Source: Firmicutes bacterium UBA3920 (GTDB taxonomy: Bacteria; Bacillota; Clostridia; Caldicoprobacterales; Xylanivirgaceae). From it: DNA of 8,876 bases. This document shows, piece after piece, positions 1 to 6,571 of this stretch. The DNA lies in NCBI GenBank assembly GCA_002386065.1, contig DGES01000100.1, positions 1-8,876 of the forward strand. The letters run 5' to 3'. Numbering within the stretch: position 1 is the stretch's first letter; the number at the start of each line of letters is the position of its first letter. A program made the position numbers and the translations under genes. Below the pieces are notes generated by a model that ran no database searches, was not told the origin of the DNA, and saw nothing but the letters and a program-made list of their open reading frames with translations.

Positions 1-21
1 GCAGATGTGGATAAGAGACAG
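1..21. other. Probable residual sequencing adapter (Nextera/Tn5 mosaic end)
   Basis: Bases 3-21 match the 19-base Tn5 mosaic end AGATGTGTATAAGAGACAG at 18 of 19 positions, the only difference being G for T at base 10. The match stops where ordinary AT-rich sequence begins and lies at the extreme edge of the window. This fits untrimmed library adapter at a contig end. It is not likely to be biology, and it implies that the window start is a contig start where read quality may be low. Confidence 0.85.
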
Positions 22-53
22 GCTTTATACTTTTGCTCGGATAATATAAGGTT

Positions 54-425
54 TTGTCCAATATAGTATTTCTATATCTTGAAAAACAAAAGCTAGTATT
101 TTCTTCTTTTGCATATGCAGGATGGAGTAGCACAGTGACTGCTTCAGTTAGTTCGGGGCAAGGATTTGGACGATATTCAGGAATTGTATCTACAAAAGAG
201 ATAACCAGTCAGTCTTGGGATTTGAATGTGACTAATAAAACTATGTGGTCAAATCCTCATATAAAACTTGTAAACTCTAATGGAGCAAGTAGATCCAATG
301 AATTACGTGGGACAGTAGGTACTCAAGTGGGCTCTGGAAACGAATGTATTAATAAAGCTTTAATAAATGTATGTAAGGAGGAAAGTTATGGTTTTACTGC
401 ATATAAGAAGGAAAATAAATTTTAA
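54..425 (+). CDS. Small probably secreted protein, start uncertain or N-terminus damaged
   Basis: The reading frame encodes 123 residues from a TTG codon. The only Shine-Dalgarno-like bases (AAGG at 48-51) are too close to that TTG, and an in-frame stop lies at 42-44, so the start is doubtful. Residues 14-22 (LVFSSFAYA) followed by GW look like the end of a signal peptide with an A-Y-A cleavage site, but the normal hydrophobic core is broken by EKQK at 10-13. The mature part is rich in Ser, Thr, Gly and Asn with regularly spaced aromatics, suggesting a small beta-rich extracellular protein. Cys98 and Cys107 could form a disulfide. The pattern (SWDLNV, then RSNELRGTVGTQVGSG) recalls DUF2712-type secreted proteins found beside ABC transporters, but this is from memory and weak. 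The last 38 bases overlap the next gene, an unusual arrangement. It heads the transporter operon and may be its cargo or partner. Confidence 0.5.
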   Translation: MSNIVFLYLEKQKLVFSSFAYAGWSSTVTASVSSGQGFGRYSGIVSTKEITSQSWDLNVTNKTMWSNPHIKLVNSNGASRSNELRGTVGTQVGSGNECINKALINVCKEESYGFTAYKKENKF

Positions 426-1275
426 AATACTATTAATATTAACCTTTCTATTATTGATTCCCGTTGCTATTAGTTATTACTTTACAAATGTGAATTATAA
501 TAATTGGATTGATGTGTATGAGTCTGGTGTTAGTGATGTAAATCTAGAAAGTCTCGAGAGTATGATTAGTGGCTATAATGGGTTATCTTATTTCTTTGAT
601 TTTATATTTTCTAGTGATACCATACTCATTTTTTGTTTGTTATTTTCTCTAGTAGTTTGTTTGTTTATAGGTTCAGTAATAGTTAATGATTTATCTGATG
701 GAAATGGTAATCTAATTATTTCAAGAATTAGTTTTAAAAAATATCTTAGAGATAATATAGTTGCTCAAATTATCTTTAACTTTGCTTATTTGTTTACTTT
801 TTTTACTGGGCTATTTTTACTGAGTTATTTTTTATATGGTGATTTAGGTCTAGAGGGTGGGATTTCAACGAATTACGGTCTAATGATACAAGGAGAATCA
901 TTATTGTCATATATTGGAATTACAGCCATTCAAGTACTTAATCTATCAATTATAATAACATTGATAACGATACTGAGTTCGCTCATTATTGTTTTTATAA
1001 AAAATAAATATATTGTTCAGATGTTCCCCTTATTATACTACTTTATTACATTGATACTTGGTTCTACAATAGGTAATATAAATAATCTATTAGCGAATAT
1101 ATTTACTGTATTCATTTTAGATGTTCAGATTCATGTTATTGTCGAGGAATATTTAACTAGAGAAACAACGGGTACGTTTTTTAATAGTATTGTATTTATA
1201 GTCACTTTATCAGTAATCAATATGGTATTATATAGGATGAATATAAATACATATGGTAAGGATTATATACTATGA
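388..1275 (+). CDS. ABC-2 type transporter membrane subunit 1
   Basis: This encodes a 295-residue membrane protein. The start is ATG 388 because AAGGAGG at 375-381 sits 6 bases upstream; an in-frame ATG at 367 has no such site. About six membrane helices can be seen near residues 13-31, 77-99, 124-149, 175-203, 208-228 and 264-283. A polar extracellular segment of about 45 residues follows helix 1. Between helices 2 and 3 lies DLSDGNGNLIISRISFKKYL (101-120), placed like the coupling helix of ABC-2 permeases that docks on the ATPase. This layout matches permeases of peptide export and immunity transporters such as BcrB or LanE/LanG. The gene overlaps the previous one by 38 bases and the next by 4, so all are probably co-transcribed. 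The protein should pair with the ATPase encoded at 2623-3237. No substrate can be inferred. Confidence 0.8.
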   Translation: MVLLHIRRKINFKILLILTFLLLIPVAISYYFTNVNYNNWIDVYESGVSDVNLESLESMISGYNGLSYFFDFIFSSDTILIFCLLFSLVVCLFIGSVIVNDLSDGNGNLIISRISFKKYLRDNIVAQIIFNFAYLFTFFTGLFLLSYFLYGDLGLEGGISTNYGLMIQGESLLSYIGITAIQVLNLSIIITLITILSSLIIVFIKNKYIVQMFPLLYYFITLILGSTIGNINNLLANIFTVFILDVQIHVIVEEYLTRETTGTFFNSIVFIVTLSVINMVLYRMNINTYGKDYIL

Positions 1276-1919
1276 TTTATTCAAGAGCTAAAATAACTTG
1301 GGTATTTTTATTTATTGTTATTTTCTATTTAGTATCCATTCATAATATTCAATCAATTATAAACTACAATTTAACGGATTTCTCTCATATGGAGATTTGT
1401 CAAGAAGTATTCTTAGGCAGTCAAAGGTTATCATTTAATATGAGTATATTTACTATAGTTTTACTGATGGGTTTTGAACATAGATATGATAATATATATA
1501 GATTTATTCGGGCCAATAACAACGAAACAATCTTTACTTCAATTTTTATGAAAGGAATTTTCATAGCTATATTTGTAGCTTTAAATGCAATTGCTGTACA
1601 ATTGATTACACTACCAATTGGTAATATTGCTATTGATTTGCAGGCACTATTTTTTACATTAGTAATTATTTTAACATATGTTTACAGTGTATATTCTCTA
1701 TATACATTAACGTATTTTATTACATTTAAGCATATTGTTAGTTTAAGTGCTGTAGTATTATATCGAATGTTACTGGTACTTATTCTTGGCTCTCTCAATT
1801 TTTCTGTATTAGATTTTCAACCTGATGTTTTATTTTACATATATATAGGATTAGAGATAATAGTTACTAATATCATTATAGTTTATCTATCAAATAAAAA
1901 GGAAAGATTGGTACTATGA
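1272..1919 (+). CDS. ABC transporter membrane subunit 2 (DUF2705-like, tentative)
   Basis: This encodes a 215-residue, very hydrophobic protein. ATG 1272 overlaps the upstream TGA in an ATGA junction, and AAGGA at 1258-1262 serves as ribosome binding site 9 bases away. Likely helices lie near residues 8-25, 55-68, 91-113, 123-150, 155-174 and 186-207. A charged loop (EHRYDNIYRFIRANNNETIF, 69-88) between helices 2 and 3 sits where ABC-2 permeases carry the ATPase-docking helix, as in the proteins before and after it. The size and layout recall DUF2705 or YydJ-type permeases of Bacillus, but I cannot confirm the family. It has no ATPase motif and must depend on the ATPase encoded downstream. 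Translational coupling to both neighbours implies the three membrane proteins are made in similar amounts. Confidence 0.75.
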   Translation: MIYSRAKITWVFLFIVIFYLVSIHNIQSIINYNLTDFSHMEICQEVFLGSQRLSFNMSIFTIVLLMGFEHRYDNIYRFIRANNNETIFTSIFMKGIFIAIFVALNAIAVQLITLPIGNIAIDLQALFFTLVIILTYVYSVYSLYTLTYFITFKHIVSLSAVVLYRMLLVLILGSLNFSVLDFQPDVLFYIYIGLEIIVTNIIIVYLSNKKERLVL

Positions 1920-2581
1920 GGGATAGAAAATTATTTTTACTTTATTTCATTTTTTTACTTTTTTATTATATTTTTGTTGTTGAGATTCTGTTTTCTGATT
2001 ATAAGATCCTTTCGATTTTTGAAGGGAACAGTTTTTTTAGTTTCTTATATGAACGTAATATGACTATGTATTTGATTATGGGAGGGATAGTAAATTCTAT
2101 TGCAATAATTTTTTTATCAAGTTTAGTAGAACAACTAAAAAGCATGGAAGTCTATATAAGGATTCGTTTGAAGGGAAAAAAGCAAATTAGATTTTACTTT
2201 ATATCAATTTTAAAAGCTTCTATTTTAATAGTGATTCCCAAATTTTTTGTTGACTTAATAATAACAGAATTTGATAATTTGTTTTTATTAGCAGCTATGG
2301 AGATTAGTTTACTGTTAACTTTATTACTGTATGCATTAATACATCTATTACTTACTTTTTATGGCTACAAGCAGAATTTGGTAATTTTTCTATTGATAGT
2401 TCTTAATTTTGCCTCTAGTATGGCTTATATCGCTATTCCAATACTTGGTGTATTAGTTTTTGTTCCTAAAACTCTATGGGAATCTAATTTCTATATTATT
2501 TTCATCAAGTTCTTATTCATTATAATCTTTATTATATCTCTCTGGAAGTCAGAACCAAAATTTTCTAGGGATTTAATTTAA
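1916..2581 (+). CDS. ABC transporter membrane subunit 3 (DUF2705-like, tentative)
   Basis: This encodes a 221-residue membrane protein that starts in an ATGA overlap with the preceding gene. AAGGAAAG at 1899-1906 is the ribosome binding site. Predicted helices lie near residues 5-25, 50-70, 93-113, 121-148, 153-180 and 192-209. A basic segment at 72-92 (QLKSMEVYIRIRLKGKKQI within it) again lies between helices 2 and 3 and is a candidate ATPase-coupling loop. The protein differs in sequence from the other two membrane subunits while sharing their general plan, so the three look like distant paralogues. ABC immunity systems usually have one or two permeases; a third is uncommon. It might form an alternative pair with another subunit or act as an accessory protein. 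Confidence 0.75.
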   Translation: MRDRKLFLLYFIFLLFYYIFVVEILFSDYKILSIFEGNSFFSFLYERNMTMYLIMGGIVNSIAIIFLSSLVEQLKSMEVYIRIRLKGKKQIRFYFISILKASILIVIPKFFVDLIITEFDNLFLLAAMEISLLLTLLLYALIHLLLTFYGYKQNLVIFLLIVLNFASSMAYIAIPILGVLVFVPKTLWESNFYIIFIKFLFIIIFIISLWKSEPKFSRDLI

Positions 2582-2622
2582 ATAGTTGATACTGCAAATA
2601 AGAGTAAGGGAGGGTATCATAG

Positions 2623-3237
2623 ATGATAGAATTAATTAATGTAAATAAAAATATTAAAGGTAAAGAAGTATTATCGGATATAAACTATAAATTTAAAGAA
2701 GGAAAAATATATTTGGTGACCGGGCACAACGGTAGTGGGAAAACTATGCTTCTTAGATTGCTGTGTGGACTTCTAACCCCTAATAGTGGAGAAGTAAAAG
2801 TCTCTAATAATATAAGTTATGGAGTAATAATTGAGAAACCGTCATTTATTGATAGGGAGTCAGCGTTGTACAATTTAAAATATTTAGCAGATATTAATAA
2901 GAAAATAGGGATTGAAGAGATTACGGAAACACTTAAGGATGTAAATTTGTTTGATAAAAGAAAGGATAAGGTAAAAACTTTTTCTTTGGGTATGAAACAG
3001 AGACTTGCAATTGCGCAGGCACTTATGGAAGATCCACAAGTACTGTTATTGGATGAGCCATTTAATGCTCTTGATGATGAAAACTATATACGTGTATTAG
3101 ATTTATTGAAAAGAGAGAAAGAAAAAAATAAGCTTATAGTAATTGCTGCACATGGGATTATAGACAATAAAGAAGAACTCATAGATGAAGAAATCAGATT
3201 ATCCAACGGGAAAATAGTGGAAACGTTAGAGCTGTGA
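2623..3237 (+). CDS. ABC transporter ATP-binding protein, BcrA-like
   Basis: This 204-residue ATPase powers the membrane subunits encoded just upstream, acting on the cytoplasmic face. Visible motifs are Walker A GHNGSGKT (34-41), signature SLGMKQR (121-127), Walker B VLLLDEP (140-146), D-loop ALD (149-151) and the switch histidine in AAHG (His177). In the Q-loop region the sequence reads IIEKPSF (69-75), with Glu where many ABC proteins have Gln. Both this and the SLGMKQ form of the signature are typical of BcrA/LanF-type exporters that give self-protection against peptides. The protein is short and lacks the C-terminal extension of many drug exporters. GGGAGGG at 2608-2614 is a strong ribosome binding site 8 bases before the ATG. 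A 41-base gap separates it from the last permease gene, with no terminator seen, so it belongs to the same operon. Confidence 0.93.
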   Translation: MIELINVNKNIKGKEVLSDINYKFKEGKIYLVTGHNGSGKTMLLRLLCGLLTPNSGEVKVSNNISYGVIIEKPSFIDRESALYNLKYLADINKKIGIEEITETLKDVNLFDKRKDKVKTFSLGMKQRLAIAQALMEDPQVLLLDEPFNALDDENYIRVLDLLKREKEKNKLIVIAAHGIIDNKEELIDEEIRLSNGKIVETLEL

Positions 3238-3318
3238 TATGAAGTGATACTGGAATTTGAATTGATATCATAGCATTTTATGTATTATTGGTATATACTC
3301 TTTAAACATAATATTCTT

Positions 3319-3456
3319 ATGACATTCCCAAGCATTTTAGTAAGTGAGTCTAGTGACTTTCATAGATGTAAGCTTTTTCCTATCATTGAAAGGACAGTTG
3401 CTAGAGATGGGATGATAATATATGAACAAGATCGAGATAGTCGGAGAATGGTTTAA
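3319..3456 (+). pseudogene. Remnant of a MNT-type nucleotidyltransferase (antitoxin C-terminus)
   Basis: A 45-residue open frame ends with RCKLFPIIERTVARDGMIIY and then EQD. This resembles the last segment of minimal nucleotidyltransferases of MNT/HEPN toxin-antitoxin pairs, which typically end in I-x-R-(E/D)-G-x-x-(I/L)-Y-E. The preceding SILVSESSDF fits the strand and loop before that helix. The catalytic GSxxxG and DxD part is absent upstream, so the gene is truncated. Its end overlaps the HEPN remnant by 35 bases, as in intact MNT/HEPN operons, which strengthens both calls. The family assignment rests on recalled pattern and gene arrangement, not on a search. Confidence 0.5.
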
Positions 3457-3520
3457 GCTTTCTAAAAACGACATTAGTAGCGCGGAATTCCTTTTATCGC
3501 AAAGGCATAAGAATCTATGA
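3422..3520 (+). pseudogene. Remnant of a HEPN-domain protein (toxin N-terminus)
   Basis: A 32-residue frame from ATG 3422 carries EWFKLSKNDISSAEFLLSQ, which fits the first helix of HEPN ribonuclease domains (W-x-x-x-A/S-x-x-D-x-x-x-A-x-x-L-L). It stops at TGA 3518-3520, before the catalytic RxxxxH motif of the family, so it cannot be an active toxin. The start codon lies inside the nucleotidyltransferase remnant in another frame, the usual overlap for this gene pair. No continuation of the domain could be seen downstream in any forward frame. Confidence 0.55.
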
Positions 3521-3582
3521 TTTTTTTTACATGAACATATAATTCTAGGCGAAGAATAAGCAGGGGCTGCTAATGGGTATAT

Positions 3583-3621
3583 TACAAAAAGAGGGTGACA
3601 GGATATTATCCTCTTTTTGTA
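3583..3621. terminator. Strong hairpin, probable bidirectional terminator
   Basis: A perfect 12-bp inverted repeat, TACAAAAAGAGG at 3583-3594 and CCTCTTTTTGTA at 3610-3621, encloses a 15-base loop. The 3' arm holds five T, followed by TATTTTAATTT on the + strand. Because the arms are symmetric, the minus-strand transcript also has a U-run inside its 3' arm. It is well placed to end read-through from the transporter operon and the HEPN remnant on one side and from the convergent L,D-transpeptidase gene on the other. Confidence 0.65.
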
Positions 3622-3680
3622 TATTTTAATTTACTTTGCCTAGATTGTAGAGCGGTGTTTTGGAACGAATAACTTGATAG

Positions 3681-3702
3681 ATAAGTAGTTTTACTTATTT
3701 TT
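3681..3702 (+). terminator. Weak terminator-like hairpin
   Basis: ATAAGTA (3681-3687) and TACTTAT (3692-3698) form a 7-bp AT-rich stem with a 4-base loop, followed by a short T run. It could act as a backup terminator for + strand transcripts. The stem is weak, so the call is tentative. Confidence 0.25.
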
Positions 3703-3744
3703 GGACATAGAGATAGGAAGACAAGTTAGAGAGGTTAAGCTCCC

Positions 3745-5172
3745 TTACGTACCGGGCAGTTCATATACTATAACTGCTACACCTCGTTGTATATTTTCAA
3801 ACATAACTTTTGCGGCATTCGGGGGCATATTGATGCACCCATGAGAACCTTTCGTTTTATATATATCTTTACCAAATTTGTTACGCCATGGAGCATCATG
3901 AAAACCAATATTTCCATTAAAGGGCATCCAGTATTTAACAGGGGTAGAGTAATTTTCTCCAATTAAGGTAGCATCCCTTTCTTTATATTGAATCGGATAA
4001 ACTCCCAAAGGTGTTCCATAGTTCTTTGCAAGATTACCAGATACAAAATCCGTTTCTAGAATCAGCTTGCCTTTTTTATAAAAGAATAAGTGCTGAGCTG
4101 TTAAATTCACTTCTACGTATGTATCCCCTATATCATCATCGCCATACTGCTGAGCTGTCTGGAAATAAGCTGGTTCCCTCTTCAATTTTTCACCGTTAAG
4201 GATCAATTTTGTTAGCTCAGATACTTCCAAAGGTCTGTTCAGCCACCAACCATAATCACCGCCTTTAACCGTTATTTCAGTACCATAAGAAGTCTTAAAG
4301 GTACGTGTTTTTCCAAAGGAATTATAAGTTCTTCCTATGTAATCGACATACTCTTTTACATTGTTTTCATTCAAAGTTACATTATAATCTTCAGTAACAG
4401 AAAGCCACTTGCTAATTTGGCTACCATCCAAAATTTCAATATCTTCACCAAATTCATAGGTTATTTCAGCCCCTGCAATTTTATTTAATTCTTTCACCGC
4501 TTGGATCAACTCCGGAGATTGGGAAGTGACCTCAGGATTCTCATAACAATCAACCTCTTCTAAGGATATTATAGAATCCAAATTAATTATTGCTGTTTTT
4601 ATGGCTTCAAATAATATATCAAAATCTACCTTAGCTCCGGGAACTTCTGGAATTATTTCGTATCCATTATCTTTGCTGTACTCGGATATATGGGCATTGA
4701 CAGGCTCCACTATATTTTCTTCTTGGAAATATGGAAGATTTGAGACTAAATCTTTTAGTAAGTCTTCATCATATTCTGGTATGGTTCCGATATGCATTTT
4801 ATGGGTTTTAAATAGTGCAATCGGCCATGCAAAATTATTTTGAGATGACAGTAAGTCCTCCAGATTCCCATCAAATAATGCATGCATATCAAAATCTTTC
4901 CCATATATTCGGCTGGTCAGATCATTCCGACCTTCCAAAGTTAATGAGTAGGTTTTAAACTGTTCTTGTATTACATCTTTTGTTTCTTCCAGTGTCATAT
5001 TAGAGGTGTCGACCCCATTGATAACAGTATTCATATAAAAGTGGGTTTTATAATAAAAGGATATCAATATGTATGACAATATCAAAAGAGAAACAAATCC
5101 AATGATCACAAACATCAGTGTTTTCTTCAGCGTTTTTCCTTTATTACTTATATTTAATGAATAATTCCCCAT
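3745..5172 (-). CDS. Membrane-anchored L,D-transpeptidase (YkuD domain)
   Basis: This 475-residue enzyme forms 3-3 (L,D) cross-links in peptidoglycan outside the membrane. Residues 18-40 form an N-terminal membrane anchor. A region beginning INGVDTSNMTLEET (51-64) and running to about 340 matches the peptidoglycan-binding type domains that precede YkuD in clostridial enzymes. The catalytic YkuD domain spans about 351-470, with GFHDAPWR (His425 within it) and SHGCIN (443-448) giving catalytic Cys446 and its neighbouring His444. All key residues are present, so the enzyme should be active. AGGAGGG at complement 5178-5184 lies 5 bases before the ATG. The gene stands alone, convergent with the transporter operon and divergent from the SatD operon. 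Its base composition looks less AT-rich than the transporter genes, fitting a core gene flanked by accessory DNA. Such enzymes help cells survive beta-lactams that block D,D-transpeptidases. Confidence 0.93.
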   Translation of the reverse strand: MGNYSLNISNKGKTLKKTLMFVIIGFVSLLILSYILISFYYKTHFYMNTVINGVDTSNMTLEETKDVIQEQFKTYSLTLEGRNDLTSRIYGKDFDMHALFDGNLEDLLSSQNNFAWPIALFKTHKMHIGTIPEYDEDLLKDLVSNLPYFQEENIVEPVNAHISEYSKDNGYEIIPEVPGAKVDFDILFEAIKTAIINLDSIISLEEVDCYENPEVTSQSPELIQAVKELNKIAGAEITYEFGEDIEILDGSQISKWLSVTEDYNVTLNENNVKEYVDYIGRTYNSFGKTRTFKTSYGTEITVKGGDYGWWLNRPLEVSELTKLILNGEKLKREPAYFQTAQQYGDDDIGDTYVEVNLTAQHLFFYKKGKLILETDFVSGNLAKNYGTPLGVYPIQYKERDATLIGENYSTPVKYWMPFNGNIGFHDAPWRNKFGKDIYKTKGSHGCINMPPNAAKVMFENIQRGVAVIVYELPGT

Positions 5173-5312
5173 ATTAGCCCTCCTATTCTACAAGTTACAT
5201 ATTAACATTTTTTGCTATTATGATATAGAAAGGGTATTTATCATTTTAACATAGGAAGATGTATATTTTTTTGCATTTCAATTAAGAATTATTTAAATTC
5301 ATGTTACATTAA

Positions 5313-5459
5313 AGTAAGGGTACAGATCTATGCCAATACTATAGACATAAAAAGTCGAACATTTATGATGCTGATTTAGCAGTAGATATATCATTGCCTG
5401 AACCTCCTGAAGGCCTTGTATATAGGAATATGGGAACTATGGAATCAAGTGTATTTTAG
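5313..5459 (+). pseudogene. Transposase remnant, ISLre2/UPF0236-like
   Basis: A 48-codon open stretch without a plausible start reads through YYRHKKSNIYDADLAVDI, then LPEPPEGLVYRNMGTMESSV and a stop. The LVYRNMGTMESSV part recalls the C-terminal third of ISLre2 (UPF0236) transposases, where a similar Y-x-x-x-G-T-x-E segment precedes the last helical part. Shortly after the stop, in another frame, LDNFAKW (from 5461) looks like the following N-L-A-K segment, so the fragment seems both deleted and frameshifted. The family name is from memory. That it is a gene fragment rather than chance is supported by the protein-like composition within an otherwise AT-rich spacer. Confidence 0.4.
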
Positions 5460-5532
5460 GCTTGACAACTTTGCTAAATGGTAAAATTTAAGATGTTTTT
5501 CTTAATTATTATAGTGATTGACTTTCTGGAAG

Positions 5533-5727
5533 AAAAAGGTGCCAATAAAAACTTGACACACACTCAAATATAATTACTATTGCAATCTAGCCTAGTATCA
5601 ATTAAACTAGATATTAATAAGTTTTTATTTGTAATTGTATAACCTTATAATCTTGTATATATCGGATAATATATTACCCAATTTAGTCTAAATAAATATA
5701 GTTTTATACAAAATAAAAAAAGGTGCC
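5533..5727. repeat. Direct repeat AAAAAGGTGCC, two copies 184 bp apart
   Basis: AAAAAGGTGCC occurs at 5533-5543 and again at 5717-5727. The copies flank an AT-rich stretch with no recognisable gene. Since an apparent transposase remnant lies just upstream, they could be parts of a degenerate element end, but an 11-bp A-rich repeat may also arise by chance. The rest of the spacer 5485-5740 shows no open frame or RNA that I recognise. Confidence 0.3.
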
Positions 5728-5742
5728 CTTTAGCAAATGATG

Positions 5743-5794
5743 TAGTTGCACATTTTTATGCAATTTTTAATATTTGCGCAAAAACATGCAACTA
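5743..5794. promoter_or_regulatory. Double palindromic operator upstream of the SatD operon
   Basis: Two 18-bp imperfect palindromes of the form TTGC-N10-GCAA lie at 5746-5763 (TTGCACATTTTTATGCAA) and 5774-5791 (TTGCGCAAAAACATGCAA), with centres 28 bp apart. They are also mirror images: TAGTTGCA at 5743-5750 and TGCAACTA at 5787-5794 bound a 52-bp dyad whose 21-base arms agree at 17 positions. The second site overlaps a likely -35 box. This is the layout expected for a dimeric repressor bound twice. The SatD protein has a C-terminal helix-turn-helix and is the obvious candidate, though this is inferred. Confidence 0.6.
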
Positions 5795-5814
5795 ATTATT
5801 ATATTTGATATAAT
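5774..5814 (+). promoter_or_regulatory. Candidate sigma-A promoter(s) for the SatD operon
   Basis: TTGCGC (5774-5779) and TATTAT (5797-5802) are 17 bases apart and form a plausible sigma-A promoter. A better -10 box, TATAAT at 5809-5814, has only a poor -35 at the right distance (ATGCAA, 5786-5791). Either way, the second palindrome covers the -35 region, so a bound repressor would block RNA polymerase. Confidence 0.5.
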
Positions 5815-5844
5815 ATCTAATATTTTTTAGGAAGGATTAATCTA

Positions 5845-6510
5845 ATGGAGAAACAGAATTTAATAGCTATTATTGGTGATTTGATAAATTCTAAAAGTAT
5901 AGAAAATAGATTTGAGGTTCAGGAAAAACTAAAAGGGATATTAGATGTAGCGAATCTACAATATAAGGAGTATATAGTGTCAAAGTGGACTATTACATTA
6001 GGAGATGAGTTTCAGGTATTGATAAAACCAAATTCAAAACTTTTTGAAATGCTAGATTTTATCTCGTATAAAATGTATCCCTATGAAATTAGATATGGAA
6101 TTGGCTTAGGTGCTATAAAGACTAAGATAAATTATGAAAATAGTATAGGCGCAGATGGTCCGGCTTATTGGAATGCAAGGGCAGCGATTGAATTTATTCA
6201 TGACAACAATAACTATGGAACTAGCAAAACAGCTTTTATAAGTGGCGATAAAAGTGATGAGGTTATTAATAATCTATTGGCATACACAGATTGGATGAAA
6301 GAGAGATGGACAGATAGCCAAAGGGCAATTTTACATCATCTTATAGATGCCAACATGTATGATGAGAAATTTGAGCAAAAAAAGTTGGCAGAAATATTAG
6401 ATATATCTCGGTCGGCCATGTCAAGACGAGTAAAATCTAGTGGAATAAAACTATATTTATCAAGTAAGAATAGCTTAGCTAGATGTATAAAAAATATGGG
6501 AGGTTTTTAA
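5845..6510 (+). CDS. SatD family protein with C-terminal helix-turn-helix
   Basis: This encodes a 221-residue soluble protein. It is recognised as SatD family (named after the streptococcal sat locus, linked to acid tolerance) by IIGDLINSK (9-17), TLGDEFQ (51-57), IRYGIGLG (82-89) and GADGPAYWNAR (102-112). The last 65 residues hold a predicted helix-turn-helix (about 177-203, with LAEILDISRSAMSRRVK). The biochemical role of the family is not established to my knowledge. An acidic residue in a first strand, a GDEF-like hairpin and a following GIG strand resemble the palm fold of nucleotide cyclases, which is a structural guess. AGGAAGG at 5829-5835 precedes ATG 5845 by 9 bases. The next gene encodes a DUF3307-type membrane protein, a pairing I recall from other Firmicutes. 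The double palindrome just upstream suggests autoregulation. Confidence 0.88.
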   Translation: MEKQNLIAIIGDLINSKSIENRFEVQEKLKGILDVANLQYKEYIVSKWTITLGDEFQVLIKPNSKLFEMLDFISYKMYPYEIRYGIGLGAIKTKINYENSIGADGPAYWNARAAIEFIHDNNNYGTSKTAFISGDKSDEVINNLLAYTDWMKERWTDSQRAILHHLIDANMYDEKFEQKKLAEILDISRSAMSRRVKSSGIKLYLSSKNSLARCIKNMGGF

Positions 6511-6571
6511 AATAAATACTTGGACTATTATTTTATATATTTTATATTTTACATTAGAATATTACCTATAT

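Noticed and set aside
54..425. Lactococcin 972-family bacteriocin
   Set aside because: The context (small secreted protein before ABC genes) is similar, but the expected family residues could not be aligned by eye.
3777..4843. Short frames on both strands of 61, 62 and 80 residues
   Set aside because: They fall inside the L,D-transpeptidase gene, whose domains and catalytic site are intact.
5553..5574. TTGACA followed by TATAAT as a promoter
   Set aside because: The boxes are only 10 bases apart, too close for sigma-A recognition, and no gene follows directly.
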